From assembly GCF_900108105.1 (NCBI RefSeq), contig NZ_FNUR01000008.1, forward strand, positions 110,567-174,566: a DNA stretch of 64,000 nt, written 5' to 3'. Shown here piece after piece: positions 16,770 through 26,613 of the stretch (position 1 is the first letter of the stretch; the number at the start of each line of letters is the position of its first letter). The notes beneath the pieces were generated by a model. That model saw nothing but the letters and a program-made list of their open reading frames with translations. It did no database searches and was not told the DNA's origin. The translations under genes were made by a program, and so were the position numbers. Source of the stretch: Butyrivibrio sp. Su6. GTDB taxonomy: Bacteria; Bacillota; Clostridia; Lachnospirales; Lachnospiraceae.

Positions 16770-17437
16770 TGACTAGATTTTTTGATATTTTATTTTCATT
16801 ATTAGCTATTATAATTCTCCTACCATTTATGATTCCTATCATGATAGGACTTAAGCTTACCGGAGAACATGATATTTTTTACGGCCAGGAGCGAATAGGT
16901 AAAGGTGGAAAACCTTTTAAGGTACTTAAATTTGCTACAATGCTTAGAAATAGTCCCAATATGGCTGGAGGACTATATACTGAAGCAAATGATCCAAGAA
17001 TACTTCCTATGGGAAGATTCCTTAGGAAAACTAAGATAAATGAGCTTCCTCAGCTACTTAATATTCTATCAGGTCAGATGAGTATCATAGGTTACAGACC
17101 ATTAGTGGTAAAAGAGTATTCTAGGTATTCAGAAGATGTAAAAAAAGAGCTCGCTAAGTCTAAGCCTGGACTTTCAGGAATTGGTTCCATTGTGTTCAGA
17201 AATGAAGAAGAGCTTCTACAGACCTTTGAAACTCATGAAGAAAAGGATGAGTTCTATTTCAGAGTTATTCTTCCTTATAAGGGAAAACTTGAGGCGTGGT
17301 ATGTTGAGCATAAGGGCATTGTTATGTATTGGAAGCTTATCTTTATGACTATTGAGGCAGTGCTTAAGGGAAGTTGTAACTGGAAAGTGCTGAAGGAAAT
17401 ACCTGAAGTTCCTGATGAGTTAGAAGAACATATATAA
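16769..17437 (+). CDS. Small phosphoglycosyltransferase (PglC-like)
   Basis: This 222-residue protein contains only the catalytic core: one N-terminal membrane re-entrant helix (residues about 8-28), FYGQERIGKGGKPFKVLKFA, an ELPQLLNILSGQMSIIGYRP segment, and SKPGLSGIG. Such monotopic enzymes (PglC type) transfer a phospho-sugar, often 2-acetamido-4-amino-6-deoxy, to undecaprenyl phosphate. It overlaps the aminotransferase by 1 base and probably uses its product. The C-terminal extension beyond residue about 150 is longer than in minimal PglC. Confidence 0.9.
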   Translation: MTRFFDILFSLLAIIILLPFMIPIMIGLKLTGEHDIFYGQERIGKGGKPFKVLKFATMLRNSPNMAGGLYTEANDPRILPMGRFLRKTKINELPQLLNILSGQMSIIGYRPLVVKEYSRYSEDVKKELAKSKPGLSGIGSIVFRNEEELLQTFETHEEKDEFYFRVILPYKGKLEAWYVEHKGIVMYWKLIFMTIEAVLKGSCNWKVLKEIPEVPDELEEHI

Positions 17438-17474
17438 AAGTATCTATTTAGATATTAGAGGAGCATTATAACAA

Positions 17475-18278
17475 TTGGAAAAATATAGTGTACTGATGTC
17501 TTTATATAAAAAAGAGCATCCTGAATATTTAAAGCTTGCATTAGATTCAATGATAAATCAGACTGTTTCACCGGATGAAATAGTACTTGTAGAGGACGGC
17601 CCATTAACTGACGAGTTGTATGCGATAGTTGATGAATACAAGTGGCATCTTCATATAGTAAAAAATCCAAGGAATTTAGGCTTGGGATTGGCACTTAATG
17701 AAGGGCTTAAAGTCTGCAGAAATGAACTTGTTGCCAGAATGGATACAGATGATATCAGTAAGCCAGATAGGTGCGAAAAACAATTAAAGCGTTTCGATGA
17801 AAAGCCAGAGCTATCAATAGTTGGTTCTCACATAGATGAATTTGTTGGCAGTATAGATAATATAATCTCACAGAGAAAAGTACCTACAAACTCAAATTCA
17901 ATATATAACTTTGCAAAGAAAAGATCTGCATTTAATCACCCTGCGGTTATGTACAAGAAGTCAGCAGTATTAGCAGAGGGGGGGTATGCAGATTTAAAAC
18001 GTAATCAAGATGTGGATCTTTTTGGGCGTATGCTTTTTAAGGGCTATAAAGCAGAGAACATTGATGAAGCGTTACTTTGGTTTAGAAGTTCAGATGAACT
18101 AGCGGTAAGAAGGAAATCATGGGAAAATACTTGGAGCTATATAGCAACAATTAGGAAGTTTTGGAAGATGGGATATAGTACTTTTAGCGATTATCTTATC
18201 GTTTTTATAGCGCAGACTGGGATGTATTTAATGCCTGTTAAAATTCAGAATTGGGTTTATAAGAAATTTTTGAGGTAG
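17475..18278 (+). CDS. GT2 family glycosyltransferase (AmsE/WcaA-like)
   Basis: This 267-residue cytoplasmic glycosyltransferase has a GT-A fold. Motifs are YSVLMSLYKKEHPEYL at the start, EIVLVEDGP, NLGLGLALNEG, and ARMDTDDIS with the DTDD metal site (about residue 93). Later residues include FNHPAVMYKK and NQDVDLFGRML (catalytic-base region). It starts at TTG 17475 after GAGGAG at about 17458. It probably adds the second sugar of a repeat unit, as it follows the small phosphoglycosyltransferase. The donor and acceptor are unknown. Confidence 0.88.
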   Translation: MEKYSVLMSLYKKEHPEYLKLALDSMINQTVSPDEIVLVEDGPLTDELYAIVDEYKWHLHIVKNPRNLGLGLALNEGLKVCRNELVARMDTDDISKPDRCEKQLKRFDEKPELSIVGSHIDEFVGSIDNIISQRKVPTNSNSIYNFAKKRSAFNHPAVMYKKSAVLAEGGYADLKRNQDVDLFGRMLFKGYKAENIDEALLWFRSSDELAVRRKSWENTWSYIATIRKFWKMGYSTFSDYLIVFIAQTGMYLMPVKIQNWVYKKFLR

Positions 18279-18280
18279 AA

Positions 18281-18754
18281 ATGATTATTCGGATATTTGA
18301 CAAGGTACTAAGAGAATTGTATAGGTTTTTTCATCCAAGTTTATGGGGGAAAAAAATACAGATAAATGGTATACCGAAAATATATTGCATAAAGCGGCTA
18401 AAAATAGGAAGTAACGTTTCAATTAATTCTGGATGTGTATTGCAATGTTATGGAGGGCTTGAGATAGGAAATAATGTAACTATTTCTGATGGGGCTAAAA
18501 TTCTTACGAGGCAGTTAGATACAAATAATTATTGTGATAACGCAAAAAATATAGAGCGAAAACATTGTGACTATCGGACTGTAATATGTGAAGGAACGTG
18601 GATAGCTACTAATGCTCTTATTTTGCCTGGGGCTACTGTCCCTTCAAATTGCATTATTGCCGCAGGGGCTGTAGTTAATAAAAACTTGGAAGAAGAAAAT
18701 TGTTTGTATGCTGGGGTGCCAGCAAAAAAGATAAGATTATTAGGAAGAAAATAA
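18281..18754 (+). CDS. Left-handed beta-helix (hexapeptide) acyltransferase
   Basis: This 157-residue protein shows hexapeptide repeats (LKIGSNVSINSG, LEIGNNVTISDG, VICEGTWIATNALILPGATV, IIAAGAVV) and ends YAGVPAKKIR, typical of O- or N-acetyltransferases of the WcaB/Maa group. It likely acetylates a sugar of the repeat unit using acetyl-CoA. It starts 2 bases after the GT2 stop and sits just before a GT4 gene. Confidence 0.85.
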   Translation: MIIRIFDKVLRELYRFFHPSLWGKKIQINGIPKIYCIKRLKIGSNVSINSGCVLQCYGGLEIGNNVTISDGAKILTRQLDTNNYCDNAKNIERKHCDYRTVICEGTWIATNALILPGATVPSNCIIAAGAVVNKNLEEENCLYAGVPAKKIRLLGRK

Positions 18755-18756
18755 TA

Positions 18757-19824
18757 ATGAGATTATTGCATATAACAGCGACACATTTAAATTCTGTCGG
18801 AGGAATTCCAGTAGTTTTACGCGATTTGGTCAATGCACAAAATCAAATTGACGGATTTGAGGCGCGAGTTTTATCGTTAAAGGCTAATATTACAGAAATT
18901 AATTCTGTTTTTTTTGATAAATTAGACGGTTCTTTTAAGAAATATATTGATTCATATCAACCGGATGTTGTTATATTCCATAGTCATTACTATTTTGAGT
19001 ATCTTTATTGCTATAATTATTTATTGAAAAAGCATATTCCATATTTTATTGAACCGCATGGGTCTTTTTCTATAGAGGGATTAAAAAAGTCAAAATTTAA
19101 AAAGTTGATTTCGAATAACATTTTATTAAGAAGATATATGAATAGAGCAAAGGGATATGTCTTTTTGAGTAATAGTGAATTGGATAATTCAAGGTTCAGA
19201 ACGTCATCTGATATAATTATTCCCAATGGTATAACATATGAAGAATATGATAAGACTTTTCGAGATAATTCATTTAATACATTTTATTATATCGGAAGAT
19301 ATGATATTAAGGAAAAAGGATTAAATAGTCTTTTTGATGCGCTAGATATTTTAGAAAAGGAAGGGTGTCATATACGCTTTAATCTGTATGGAAAAGGAAG
19401 TAAAAGAGAAAAGAAATATATTTCGTCAAGAATAAAAAGGTATGAGGTGGTAGAGGTAATTGAAAGAGGCCCCATTTATGGAGATGAGCAGAGACGAGAA
19501 TTAGAGCAGTATGGAATTATGATTCTGACTTCTCGTCATGAAGGATTTCCAATGACTGTTTTGGAAGCATGGAAATATGGTAATCCTTGTCTATTATCAC
19601 CTGGAACAAACGTTGCGAATGAAGCTGTGAAAAACTGTGTTGGATGGAAAACGGAATTGAATAGCGAAGATATTGCTGCTTCAATAAAAAAAGCTGCTAA
19701 GGATTATATGGAAAGGCGAAATGAGTATATTGTAAGTTGTAAGAGGTATGTTAGGAAAAATTATTGTTGGTACAAAATTGCAACTGAATCATATGATACA
19801 ATTATGAAATCGCTAGAGAAGTGA
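18757..19824 (+). CDS. GT4 family glycosyltransferase
   Basis: This 355-residue retaining glycosyltransferase has a GT-B fold. The N-terminal Rossmann part begins MRLLHITATHLNSVGGIPVV. The C-terminal donor-binding part has FYYIGRYDIKEKGLNSLFDA, RGPIYGDEQR and the EX7E-like SRHEGFPMTVLEAWKYGNP. ATG 18757 follows the previous stop by 2 bases; the longer frame from 18700 lies inside the acyltransferase gene. No membrane segments are seen. The donor is unknown. Confidence 0.88.
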   Translation: MRLLHITATHLNSVGGIPVVLRDLVNAQNQIDGFEARVLSLKANITEINSVFFDKLDGSFKKYIDSYQPDVVIFHSHYYFEYLYCYNYLLKKHIPYFIEPHGSFSIEGLKKSKFKKLISNNILLRRYMNRAKGYVFLSNSELDNSRFRTSSDIIIPNGITYEEYDKTFRDNSFNTFYYIGRYDIKEKGLNSLFDALDILEKEGCHIRFNLYGKGSKREKKYISSRIKRYEVVEVIERGPIYGDEQRRELEQYGIMILTSRHEGFPMTVLEAWKYGNPCLLSPGTNVANEAVKNCVGWKTELNSEDIAASIKKAAKDYMERRNEYIVSCKRYVRKNYCWYKIATESYDTIMKSLEK

Positions 19825-19868
19825 TTATTTAGATATTGGTGATATTATTAATAAAAAGGTAGGTTTGT

Positions 19869-20972
19869 ATGAGAATTCTAGTATATATTTCTACAATAGA
19901 TATGAATTCGGATGTATATATGGGAGTCGCTAAAAAAATAAAAATGCAGTGTGAAGCATTTGAAAAGCTTGGCTTTCAAGTGAAGAATTTAAGCAATAGT
20001 GTCAATAATCCTATTGAAAAGTTGAAAAAAGTATTCCCAAGTTATTATGCTACTTCTTATAGAGTAATAAAGAAAAGAATTTGTTCAATAAATAAAATAG
20101 ATGTTTGCTATATTAGATACCAAGGTGCATCCAGAGGATTGGTGGATGTTTTAAAAACTGTAAGGAATTATCATCCGGATTGTAAAATTATTTTGGAAAT
20201 GCCAACATACCCATATGAACAAGAATTAAAGTCATTGTTGGATAAGCCTCTGTATTTTAGAGATGTTCTTTATAGAGGAAAATTAAAAAATTATGTAAAT
20301 CTTATTACAACTTTTTCAGATTTCAAAGAGATATATGGTATTCCGGTTATAGAGATTACTAACGGTATTGACTTAGATGTGATTAAGCCACGAAAGGCAA
20401 AGGAGTTTAATCCTGATTCACTTGTAATAATTGGAGTGGCGGGAATGCAAATTTGGCATGGATTTGATCGAATAATTGAGGGATTGAGTCTGTATTATAA
20501 AAAGGAGGTTGAGAAGCCTAGAATAACTTTCATAGGAATTGGAGAAGGACCATATAAAGAAAAATGGATACAGTTGGCAGAAAATCATGGTGTATCTGAA
20601 TATGTTAAATTTTTAGGGGCAAAAAGTGGAGATGAATTAGAAAAACTATATAATGATGCGGATTTGGGAATCGGAAGTTTGGGAATATATCACGTGATGG
20701 ACTTCCAAAGAGTTTCGATACTTAAAACAAGAGAATATTGTGCAAAGGGTCTACCATTTATTACTACTCAGAAGGATTATATGTTTAGTAATGATAGGTT
20801 TAAATATAGCCTTGTTGTTAAAGATAATAATAGTGCTATAGATATGTATGAAGTAGTTGAATTTTTGAATAATATTAACAAAGAAAGAAATGAATGCGTA
20901 ATTAGTGACATGAGAGATTATGCTACTAATAATATTCAATGGTGTGAAATCCTTAAGCCTCTAGTTGAGTAA
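19869..20972 (+). CDS. GT4 family glycosyltransferase
   Basis: This 367-residue GT-B enzyme begins MRILVYISTIDMNSDVYMGV and carries an ITNGIDLDVIKP hinge, VIIGVAGMQIWHGFDRIIEG, FIGIGEGPYKEKW, and a donor-site region YNDADLGIGSLGIY ... LKTREYCAKGLPFI in place of the strict EX7E. It is likely to add another sugar of the repeat unit in the cytoplasm. An AAGGTAGG ribosome site lies before ATG 19869. Confidence 0.85.
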   Translation: MRILVYISTIDMNSDVYMGVAKKIKMQCEAFEKLGFQVKNLSNSVNNPIEKLKKVFPSYYATSYRVIKKRICSINKIDVCYIRYQGASRGLVDVLKTVRNYHPDCKIILEMPTYPYEQELKSLLDKPLYFRDVLYRGKLKNYVNLITTFSDFKEIYGIPVIEITNGIDLDVIKPRKAKEFNPDSLVIIGVAGMQIWHGFDRIIEGLSLYYKKEVEKPRITFIGIGEGPYKEKWIQLAENHGVSEYVKFLGAKSGDELEKLYNDADLGIGSLGIYHVMDFQRVSILKTREYCAKGLPFITTQKDYMFSNDRFKYSLVVKDNNSAIDMYEVVEFLNNINKERNECVISDMRDYATNNIQWCEILKPLVE

Positions 20973-21020
20973 TGGATTCAATATCTAGCAAAATTGATTT
21001 GAAAATGAGTTTCTAAGTGA

Positions 21021-21048
21021 TTGAAAAACAGCTGATATGTTATATGAT
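21021..21048 (+). promoter_or_regulatory. Possible promoter upstream of the Wzy-like gene
   Basis: TTGAAA (21021-21026) and TATGAT (21043-21048) are separated by 16 bases, 22 bases before the next start. This is in the longest gap of this stretch (97 bases). It is plausible but not strong. Confidence 0.35.
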
Positions 21049-21069
21049 TCATTTTATTAGCAAGGCTTA

Positions 21070-22467
21070 ATGCAGAATGATAGAGGGTTGCAAGTAATGA
21101 TCCAGAGAGAAAAAAGTGCTTATAAATACAGAGTAGAAGCTAAAGTTATTATAGTTGGATACTTTGTTTATTTAATTTTGTTATTTGTGCTCGCATTATT
21201 TATATGGCCTCAATATAAGTGTGTAGAATTTACAACGTATAAGTATGTAGTAAGTATTAATATTCCTAAGCTTCTTTTTTCATTGATATTATCGTTGATT
21301 ATTTGGTATATATTCATCCGGAGATACTATATAGTGCTAGATTTTTCAGGACAAGTACTTCAGTTGCTTGTGTTATTGTATTATATGCCAGGTATTGTCA
21401 TTGCAGGAGCTTTGAATTTTGAGTGGATTTATATACTTAAGTATTTTGCTTATTTTTTAGTTATGATTATCGCAGATAATATCATTCGATTTCCGAAACG
21501 CCCTTTATTTATTATAAAAGTCGATGGTTTGTTTTATTTAAAGAGATTCGTTGTAATTTGTAGTTTTATACTCCCACTTTTTTTGACATTATATTTTAGT
21601 AGGTCATTTTCGGCCTCGACATTTATTTCTATGGTAAAAAATCCATATGGAGTACGTATTGCGGCAAGGGGATTAAATACAAGATGGGCTATTTTGGCAC
21701 TGGAATACTGGGGGGCATATTTCAGTTGTTTTATGGTTACCTATAGTTTGAAGAAAAGAAAATGGGGGCTTGCAGTAGCGTATTTTGTATTTATTTTGTT
21801 TTATTTCACTTTACAAGGTAATAGAATATTTGTCTTTTACTTAGGAATGGCAGTTATTTTGGGATTTTATGAAATAAATAGTTTAAAGCTTTGTATGTGC
21901 TACATGTTTTTATTAGTGGCACAAGTTTTGGAATTTAGATTATTTGACATTAATAATACAGTTGGGATTATTACAAACATTTTTAGGAGATATAGTATCG
22001 TTCCTAATATAATAGCGTCTCAATACTATGATTTCTTTAAAACGCACCCATCAGATTGGTTAACTGATGTATATGTTGATTTATTAAGTATATTTGATAT
22101 CCATTCTCAGTATAATAATATTGGATTTGTTATAGGAAAGACATATTATGGATGGGAAATGAGTGCAAATAATGGTTTATTTGGAGGAGCTATTTATGAA
22201 TTTGGCATGCTTGGTATTATCATCGACCCGATAATGTTTGTGCTGATTTTAAGGCTTATAGAAAAACTATTATTTAGACTAGGTAAAGAGCTGAAATTTA
22301 TAGTTGCTGTTATATATGCTTCACAAGCAATAAATCAGACAACAATCTGGACTGGTATGCTAAGATTAACTCCCATGTTACTATTTATACTCTCTGTTAT
22401 GCCATTTGATAAAAACAGTATTTTAAGTAATAAAAATAAAGAGAGTGTAAAATTATTAGTAGTATGA
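21070..22467 (+). CDS. Wzy-like polysaccharide polymerase / oligosaccharide repeat unit polymerase
   Basis: This 465-residue protein is nearly all hydrophobic with 10-12 predicted helices starting at about residue 27, and shows no soluble domain. A periplasmic-type loop (RSFSASTFISMVKNPYGVR) and basic residues such as RIAARGLNTR fit Wzy/O-antigen polymerases. It is followed by a Wzx flippase, as is typical. ATG 21070 (AAGG in front) and ATG 21097 (AGAGGG in front) are both possible starts. Wzy proteins share little sequence, so the call rests on topology and context. Confidence 0.75.
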   Translation: MQNDRGLQVMIQREKSAYKYRVEAKVIIVGYFVYLILLFVLALFIWPQYKCVEFTTYKYVVSINIPKLLFSLILSLIIWYIFIRRYYIVLDFSGQVLQLLVLLYYMPGIVIAGALNFEWIYILKYFAYFLVMIIADNIIRFPKRPLFIIKVDGLFYLKRFVVICSFILPLFLTLYFSRSFSASTFISMVKNPYGVRIAARGLNTRWAILALEYWGAYFSCFMVTYSLKKRKWGLAVAYFVFILFYFTLQGNRIFVFYLGMAVILGFYEINSLKLCMCYMFLLVAQVLEFRLFDINNTVGIITNIFRRYSIVPNIIASQYYDFFKTHPSDWLTDVYVDLLSIFDIHSQYNNIGFVIGKTYYGWEMSANNGLFGGAIYEFGMLGIIIDPIMFVLILRLIEKLLFRLGKELKFIVAVIYASQAINQTTIWTGMLRLTPMLLFILSVMPFDKNSILSNKNKESVKLLVV

Positions 22468-22485
22468 TGTTGGGGATTTTTGAAT

Positions 22486-23745
22486 ATGAGTATTAAACAA
22501 GAGGTTTCTAGACTTAGAAATAAAGGCTTTTTCGATATATTAATAGGTGGTACTTCTTCAAAGATGATAGCTTTTTTATCATCTATAGTTATTGTGCGTT
22601 TGGTAAGTAAAAGTGACTATGCTGTTTTGGGGTATGCGGATAATATATACAGTTATATTGTCCTTTTTTCTGGAGCAGGAATGTCATCAGCTGTTCTAAA
22701 GTATTCTGTGCAGAATGATGAATCAAAAAATGCTGCATTTTATAGATTTGCATTTAAGTGGGGGACTCTTTTTCAGATAATTGTTTTGACAGTGTTGTTA
22801 ATAATTACGAAGTATATTAAATTTCCATTCGATGGAACAGAAAAGATAATGTATTCTTTATTGCCATATGGTTTTTTATACTATTGGGTACACCTTTTTC
22901 AAAGTTTTTTGAGATCGAGATTTGAGAATCGAAAATATGCGATATCAAGTTTTGTTCAAGTTTTGCTGACATTTGTTTTGAGTGTAATAACTGCTCTAAC
23001 AATTGGTGTTATTGGTGTGCCGATTTCAAGGGGGATTGCAATGATAATTTCTATTGCAGTATTTCTTCCTACGTTAATTAGTTATTATTCAGATCATAAG
23101 CATTGTTCTGTTTTATCTGGTCAAGATATTAAATCATTTATCGCATTAGCAATATCTATGCTTGTTAGTAATGTCTTTTCAATGATTATGCCTAATAATG
23201 AGATGTTTCTTATAAATAATATTTTGAAAAATGAAATTATAACTGCTAATTATAAAGTGGCTTCCCTTATACCTAGTCAGTTACCTTTTGTGACTAGTAC
23301 GTTAGTTATATATTTTTTTCCACTTGTTGCCCAAAAAAGTGCAAATGTTGAAACGTGGAGTTATTTAAAAAGAATAGGGTTTGGTACGTTTATTATAAAT
23401 CTTCTAATTACTATTGTGGGGTGTGTATTAACCCCTTTTATTATTAGTATTGCATATGGTGATGAATATTCTGATATTATGTTTCTAAGTATAATAATAT
23501 GGTGGAGTTTTTTCTTTAATGCAGGATTTCGTATGCTTCCGATGAATATACTACCAGCACTAGGATATGTAAGATTTAACGTTGTAGTCGCAGCATTGTC
23601 TGCATTGATATTGTTTGCCCTTGATTATATTATGCTTAAGACAGTAGGATTGTACGGAGTAGTTATTATCAGGATGATTGTTAACTTTGCTTCAGGAACG
23701 CTATATTGGGGTTATCTTTATAAAAAGTGTATTGAGAATAAGTAA
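22486..23745 (+). CDS. wzx: Wzx-type polysaccharide flippase
   Basis: This 419-residue MATE/MVF-like membrane protein with about 12 helices moves lipid-linked repeat units across the membrane. The start MSIKQEVSRLRNKGFFDILI with GGTSSKMIAF, and YAVLGYADNIYSYIVLFSGA, are typical of polysaccharide biosynthesis Wzx proteins. ATG 22486 is used; the TTG two codons earlier is less likely. It lies 18 bases after the Wzy-like gene and is probably co-transcribed. Confidence 0.88.
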   Translation: MSIKQEVSRLRNKGFFDILIGGTSSKMIAFLSSIVIVRLVSKSDYAVLGYADNIYSYIVLFSGAGMSSAVLKYSVQNDESKNAAFYRFAFKWGTLFQIIVLTVLLIITKYIKFPFDGTEKIMYSLLPYGFLYYWVHLFQSFLRSRFENRKYAISSFVQVLLTFVLSVITALTIGVIGVPISRGIAMIISIAVFLPTLISYYSDHKHCSVLSGQDIKSFIALAISMLVSNVFSMIMPNNEMFLINNILKNEIITANYKVASLIPSQLPFVTSTLVIYFFPLVAQKSANVETWSYLKRIGFGTFIINLLITIVGCVLTPFIISIAYGDEYSDIMFLSIIIWWSFFFNAGFRMLPMNILPALGYVRFNVVVAALSALILFALDYIMLKTVGLYGVVIIRMIVNFASGTLYWGYLYKKCIENK

Positions 23746-23769
23746 AGAATATGTTAGGAGTACTATAAT

Positions 23770-25506
23770 ATGTTAGGAACTTTTGCGGTTATAACCAATA
23801 GAAATAATAGAATTGCTACTGAAAAAATAAAAGAAATAGTTATCAATAATAATAATGAAAGTAGTTGCCATGTTGTGGAATCTGAGAATTATTATATTGC
23901 ACGTAATGAAAAGGGAAGATTTTGCAATGATCAAGTCTTATATAGTGATGTGCATGTTTGTATTTCATTAGAAGGCGTAATACTTAATTCAAAGCAATTG
24001 TTTAAAAAATATGAAGTTGACAATATGACGCAATTGTTTTTGAGTTGTGTAAATAATAACAATTTAAAAATGCTATTATCTGAATTGAGGGGGAGCTTTT
24101 GTGGGATAGTTGTTGCTGGAGAAAGGACATATATATTTTCAGATCAATTTGCTACAAAACAATTTTTTTATGCACATGTTGGTAATAGCTTAATTGTATC
24201 TTCAGAAGTCAATGCTATTGTTGACTATTTTCGTATTGAAGATTTCAATTATTCTGTAGATGAGATTGGTATATACTCATTGTTATCATATGCTTTTATG
24301 TATCAAGATCATACATTAGTGAAGGAAATTAAGCGACTCAGGGAAGGCGAGTTATTACAATATGAGGGTGATAAGATTTATAAAGATTCTTATTATCGAA
24401 TACATCAAGAAGAAGTACGGATAAAACTTGATGATGCAATTGAAAGAATAGATGAACTATTTACAGAAGCTGTAAAGTTGCAAATAAATAAAAATAATGA
24501 ATATTGTTATGACAACGCTATTCCGCTAAGTGCTGGAATGGATTGTCGTATGACTGCTTTTGTAGCAAATAAGATTGCTGATGTTCCAATACTAAATTTT
24601 TCCTATTCTGAATACGGACAGGAGGATTGCGTTACACCGGGGTTGATGGCAAGAAAACTTGGAAATAAGTGGTTATTTAAAAGCTTGGATAATGGATTAG
24701 ATATGTTGAATATTCAGGAATCCATTGATATCGCAGATGGGTTGATATACTATTTGTGGCCTGCACAACTTAATGATTTTTTGAGGTATGTTAATACTAA
24801 TAATTGGGGTATTGTTCACACGGGTGTTATTGGTGATGTGGTTTTGGGATGTTGGCATAACAAAAAAGATGGACCATATAGCTTGGGAGATGGAGCAGTT
24901 TCGTCTAAACTTATACCGAAATTAGCGGAATATCTAACAGAGACTGAAAAAAATGCGCCATCATATGAAATTGGTATGTTCCAAAATAGAGCAATTAATG
25001 GAGCGTGTATGGGGTATTCTACAACGTTTAGGCGTTATTGTATTGATATGTCTCCATTTATGAATGTAGATTTTTTTGATTTTTGTTTATCACTTCCATT
25101 CAAGTATAGAAAAGATCATTATATTTATTATGAATGGGTAAAGAAAAAGTACCCAGATGCTGCAAAATTTAAACATAATGGTATAACTATAAATGGTGAA
25201 CATTATATAAATATTAAAGGAAATAGGGTACGAATTGCAGCTATAAAAGATCTTGTTTTACGCGAATTAAAGAGGACGCAGCGTGATTTACTTAAGGTGG
25301 ATTATGGAATGAATCCTCAAGAAGCATGGATTAATACTAATGCTGAATTAAGAAAAACAATGGACAGATTCTTCAATGAGAACAAGCACAGCTTGTCAAA
25401 GTGGCCTGAAATTTATGAAGATGCCTGCCATCTATATAATAACGGTAATGCAATTGAAAAAAGCATGGCTATAAGTGCAGTAGGTTCTGTCGGAAGACTG
25501 ATTTAG
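23770..25506 (+). CDS. Asparagine-synthase-like amidotransferase without the Cys1 nucleophile
   Basis: This 578-residue protein has the two-domain AsnB layout: an N-terminal glutaminase-like (Ntn) domain (1-200, with LRGSFCGIV and DQFATKQFFY) and a C-terminal ATP-pyrophosphatase domain. The PP-loop reads PLSAGMDCR (252-260) instead of the usual SGGxDS. Residue 2 is Leu, not the catalytic Cys of class II glutaminases, so it probably uses free ammonia or makes another bond. In polysaccharide loci, relatives (WbpS type) amidate uronic acids, which fits the WbpA/B/I genes nearby. The substrate is inferred. Confidence 0.75.
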   Translation: MLGTFAVITNRNNRIATEKIKEIVINNNNESSCHVVESENYYIARNEKGRFCNDQVLYSDVHVCISLEGVILNSKQLFKKYEVDNMTQLFLSCVNNNNLKMLLSELRGSFCGIVVAGERTYIFSDQFATKQFFYAHVGNSLIVSSEVNAIVDYFRIEDFNYSVDEIGIYSLLSYAFMYQDHTLVKEIKRLREGELLQYEGDKIYKDSYYRIHQEEVRIKLDDAIERIDELFTEAVKLQINKNNEYCYDNAIPLSAGMDCRMTAFVANKIADVPILNFSYSEYGQEDCVTPGLMARKLGNKWLFKSLDNGLDMLNIQESIDIADGLIYYLWPAQLNDFLRYVNTNNWGIVHTGVIGDVVLGCWHNKKDGPYSLGDGAVSSKLIPKLAEYLTETEKNAPSYEIGMFQNRAINGACMGYSTTFRRYCIDMSPFMNVDFFDFCLSLPFKYRKDHYIYYEWVKKKYPDAAKFKHNGITINGEHYINIKGNRVRIAAIKDLVLRELKRTQRDLLKVDYGMNPQEAWINTNAELRKTMDRFFNENKHSLSKWPEIYEDACHLYNNGNAIEKSMAISAVGSVGRLI

Positions 25507-25524
25507 AGTAAGAAAGGATATTAT

Positions 25525-26613
25525 ATGAAAATATTAACGGTAGTTGGTGCTCGCCCACAGTTTATAAAAGCTGCGCCTGTTTCTAGGCAAATAAGAAAAA
25601 AGCATCAAGAAGTGCTTTTACATACAGGACAACACTTTGATGATAATATGTCAGATGTGTTTTTTCGTGAAATGGGGATACCAAAACCCGATTATAATCT
25701 TGGAATGTCGGGGGGAACCCATGCTCAAATGACTGGAAAGATGATGATTGGGATAGAAGAAGTTCTTGAGGCAGAGAAACCGGATTGGTTACTTGTATAT
25801 GGAGATACAAATTCAACTCTTGCAGCTGCATTGGCAGCTGCAAAGTTACATGTACCAATATGCCATGTAGAAGCTGGATGTAGAACACATAGAATGACTA
25901 ATCCAGAAGAGATTAATCGTGTTTGTACGGATCATATTTCATCGTTATTGCTTATGAGTACTAGAGGAGCTATAGAGGAATTAGAAAAAGAGGGGTTAAA
26001 GGAAAAGTCAGTTTTCGTGGGCGATCCGATGTATGATGCATTTATTGAATATAAAGATTGTTTATCTGTAAGCGATTTGGAAGTACGTGGATTGGATGGG
26101 AAAAAAGAGACCATTCCGAGTAGTTTTAACTATTTGACTTGTCACAGGGAAGAAAATACTTTTGATGATTCCGCGCTTAATGAAATATTTAAAGCTATGG
26201 ACGTTCAAGATATTCCGACAATATATCCAGTGCATCCGCGAAATAAGGAACGAGCATTAAGATTAGTTAAAAAAAATAATTATAGGAATATAATACTTAT
26301 TGAGCCAGTAGGGTATCTTGAGAGTATTTGCCTTGTTTCTAATTCGAACAAAGTGGTAACTGATTCTGGTGGTGTTCAGCGAGAAGCATTTTTTGCTGGA
26401 AAAAAATGTGTAACAGTTCTTGATTTTGTATCGTGGCCAGAAACGATGGTTTGTGGAAGGAATACACTATCAAAGCCTTATGCATCTGACATTGAACAAA
26501 AACTAAAAATTCAACAAAAAGTAGATTCTTCATACATGCCATTTGGAGATGGAAAATCTGCTGAGAGGATTGTAAAGGAGTTAGAAACACATTCAAATGA
26601 AATTTACTTATGA
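25525..26613 (+). CDS. wbpI: UDP-N-acetylhexosamine 2-epimerase (WecB/WbpI-like)
   Basis: This 362-residue enzyme has the GT-B-like 2-epimerase fold: VVGARPQFIKAAPVSR at the start, HTGQHFDDNMSD, VYGDTNSTLAAAL, HVEAGCRTH, TCHREENTFDD and VVTDSGGVQREAFF. It inverts C2 of a UDP-GlcNAc-type sugar. Because WbpA, WbpB, WbpD and WbpE relatives are all in the window, the likely substrate is UDP-GlcNAc3NAcA giving UDP-ManNAc3NAcA, but plain WecB activity is possible. It overlaps the next gene by 17 bases. Confidence 0.85.
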   Translation: MKILTVVGARPQFIKAAPVSRQIRKKHQEVLLHTGQHFDDNMSDVFFREMGIPKPDYNLGMSGGTHAQMTGKMMIGIEEVLEAEKPDWLLVYGDTNSTLAAALAAAKLHVPICHVEAGCRTHRMTNPEEINRVCTDHISSLLLMSTRGAIEELEKEGLKEKSVFVGDPMYDAFIEYKDCLSVSDLEVRGLDGKKETIPSSFNYLTCHREENTFDDSALNEIFKAMDVQDIPTIYPVHPRNKERALRLVKKNNYRNIILIEPVGYLESICLVSNSNKVVTDSGGVQREAFFAGKKCVTVLDFVSWPETMVCGRNTLSKPYASDIEQKLKIQQKVDSSYMPFGDGKSAERIVKELETHSNEIYL

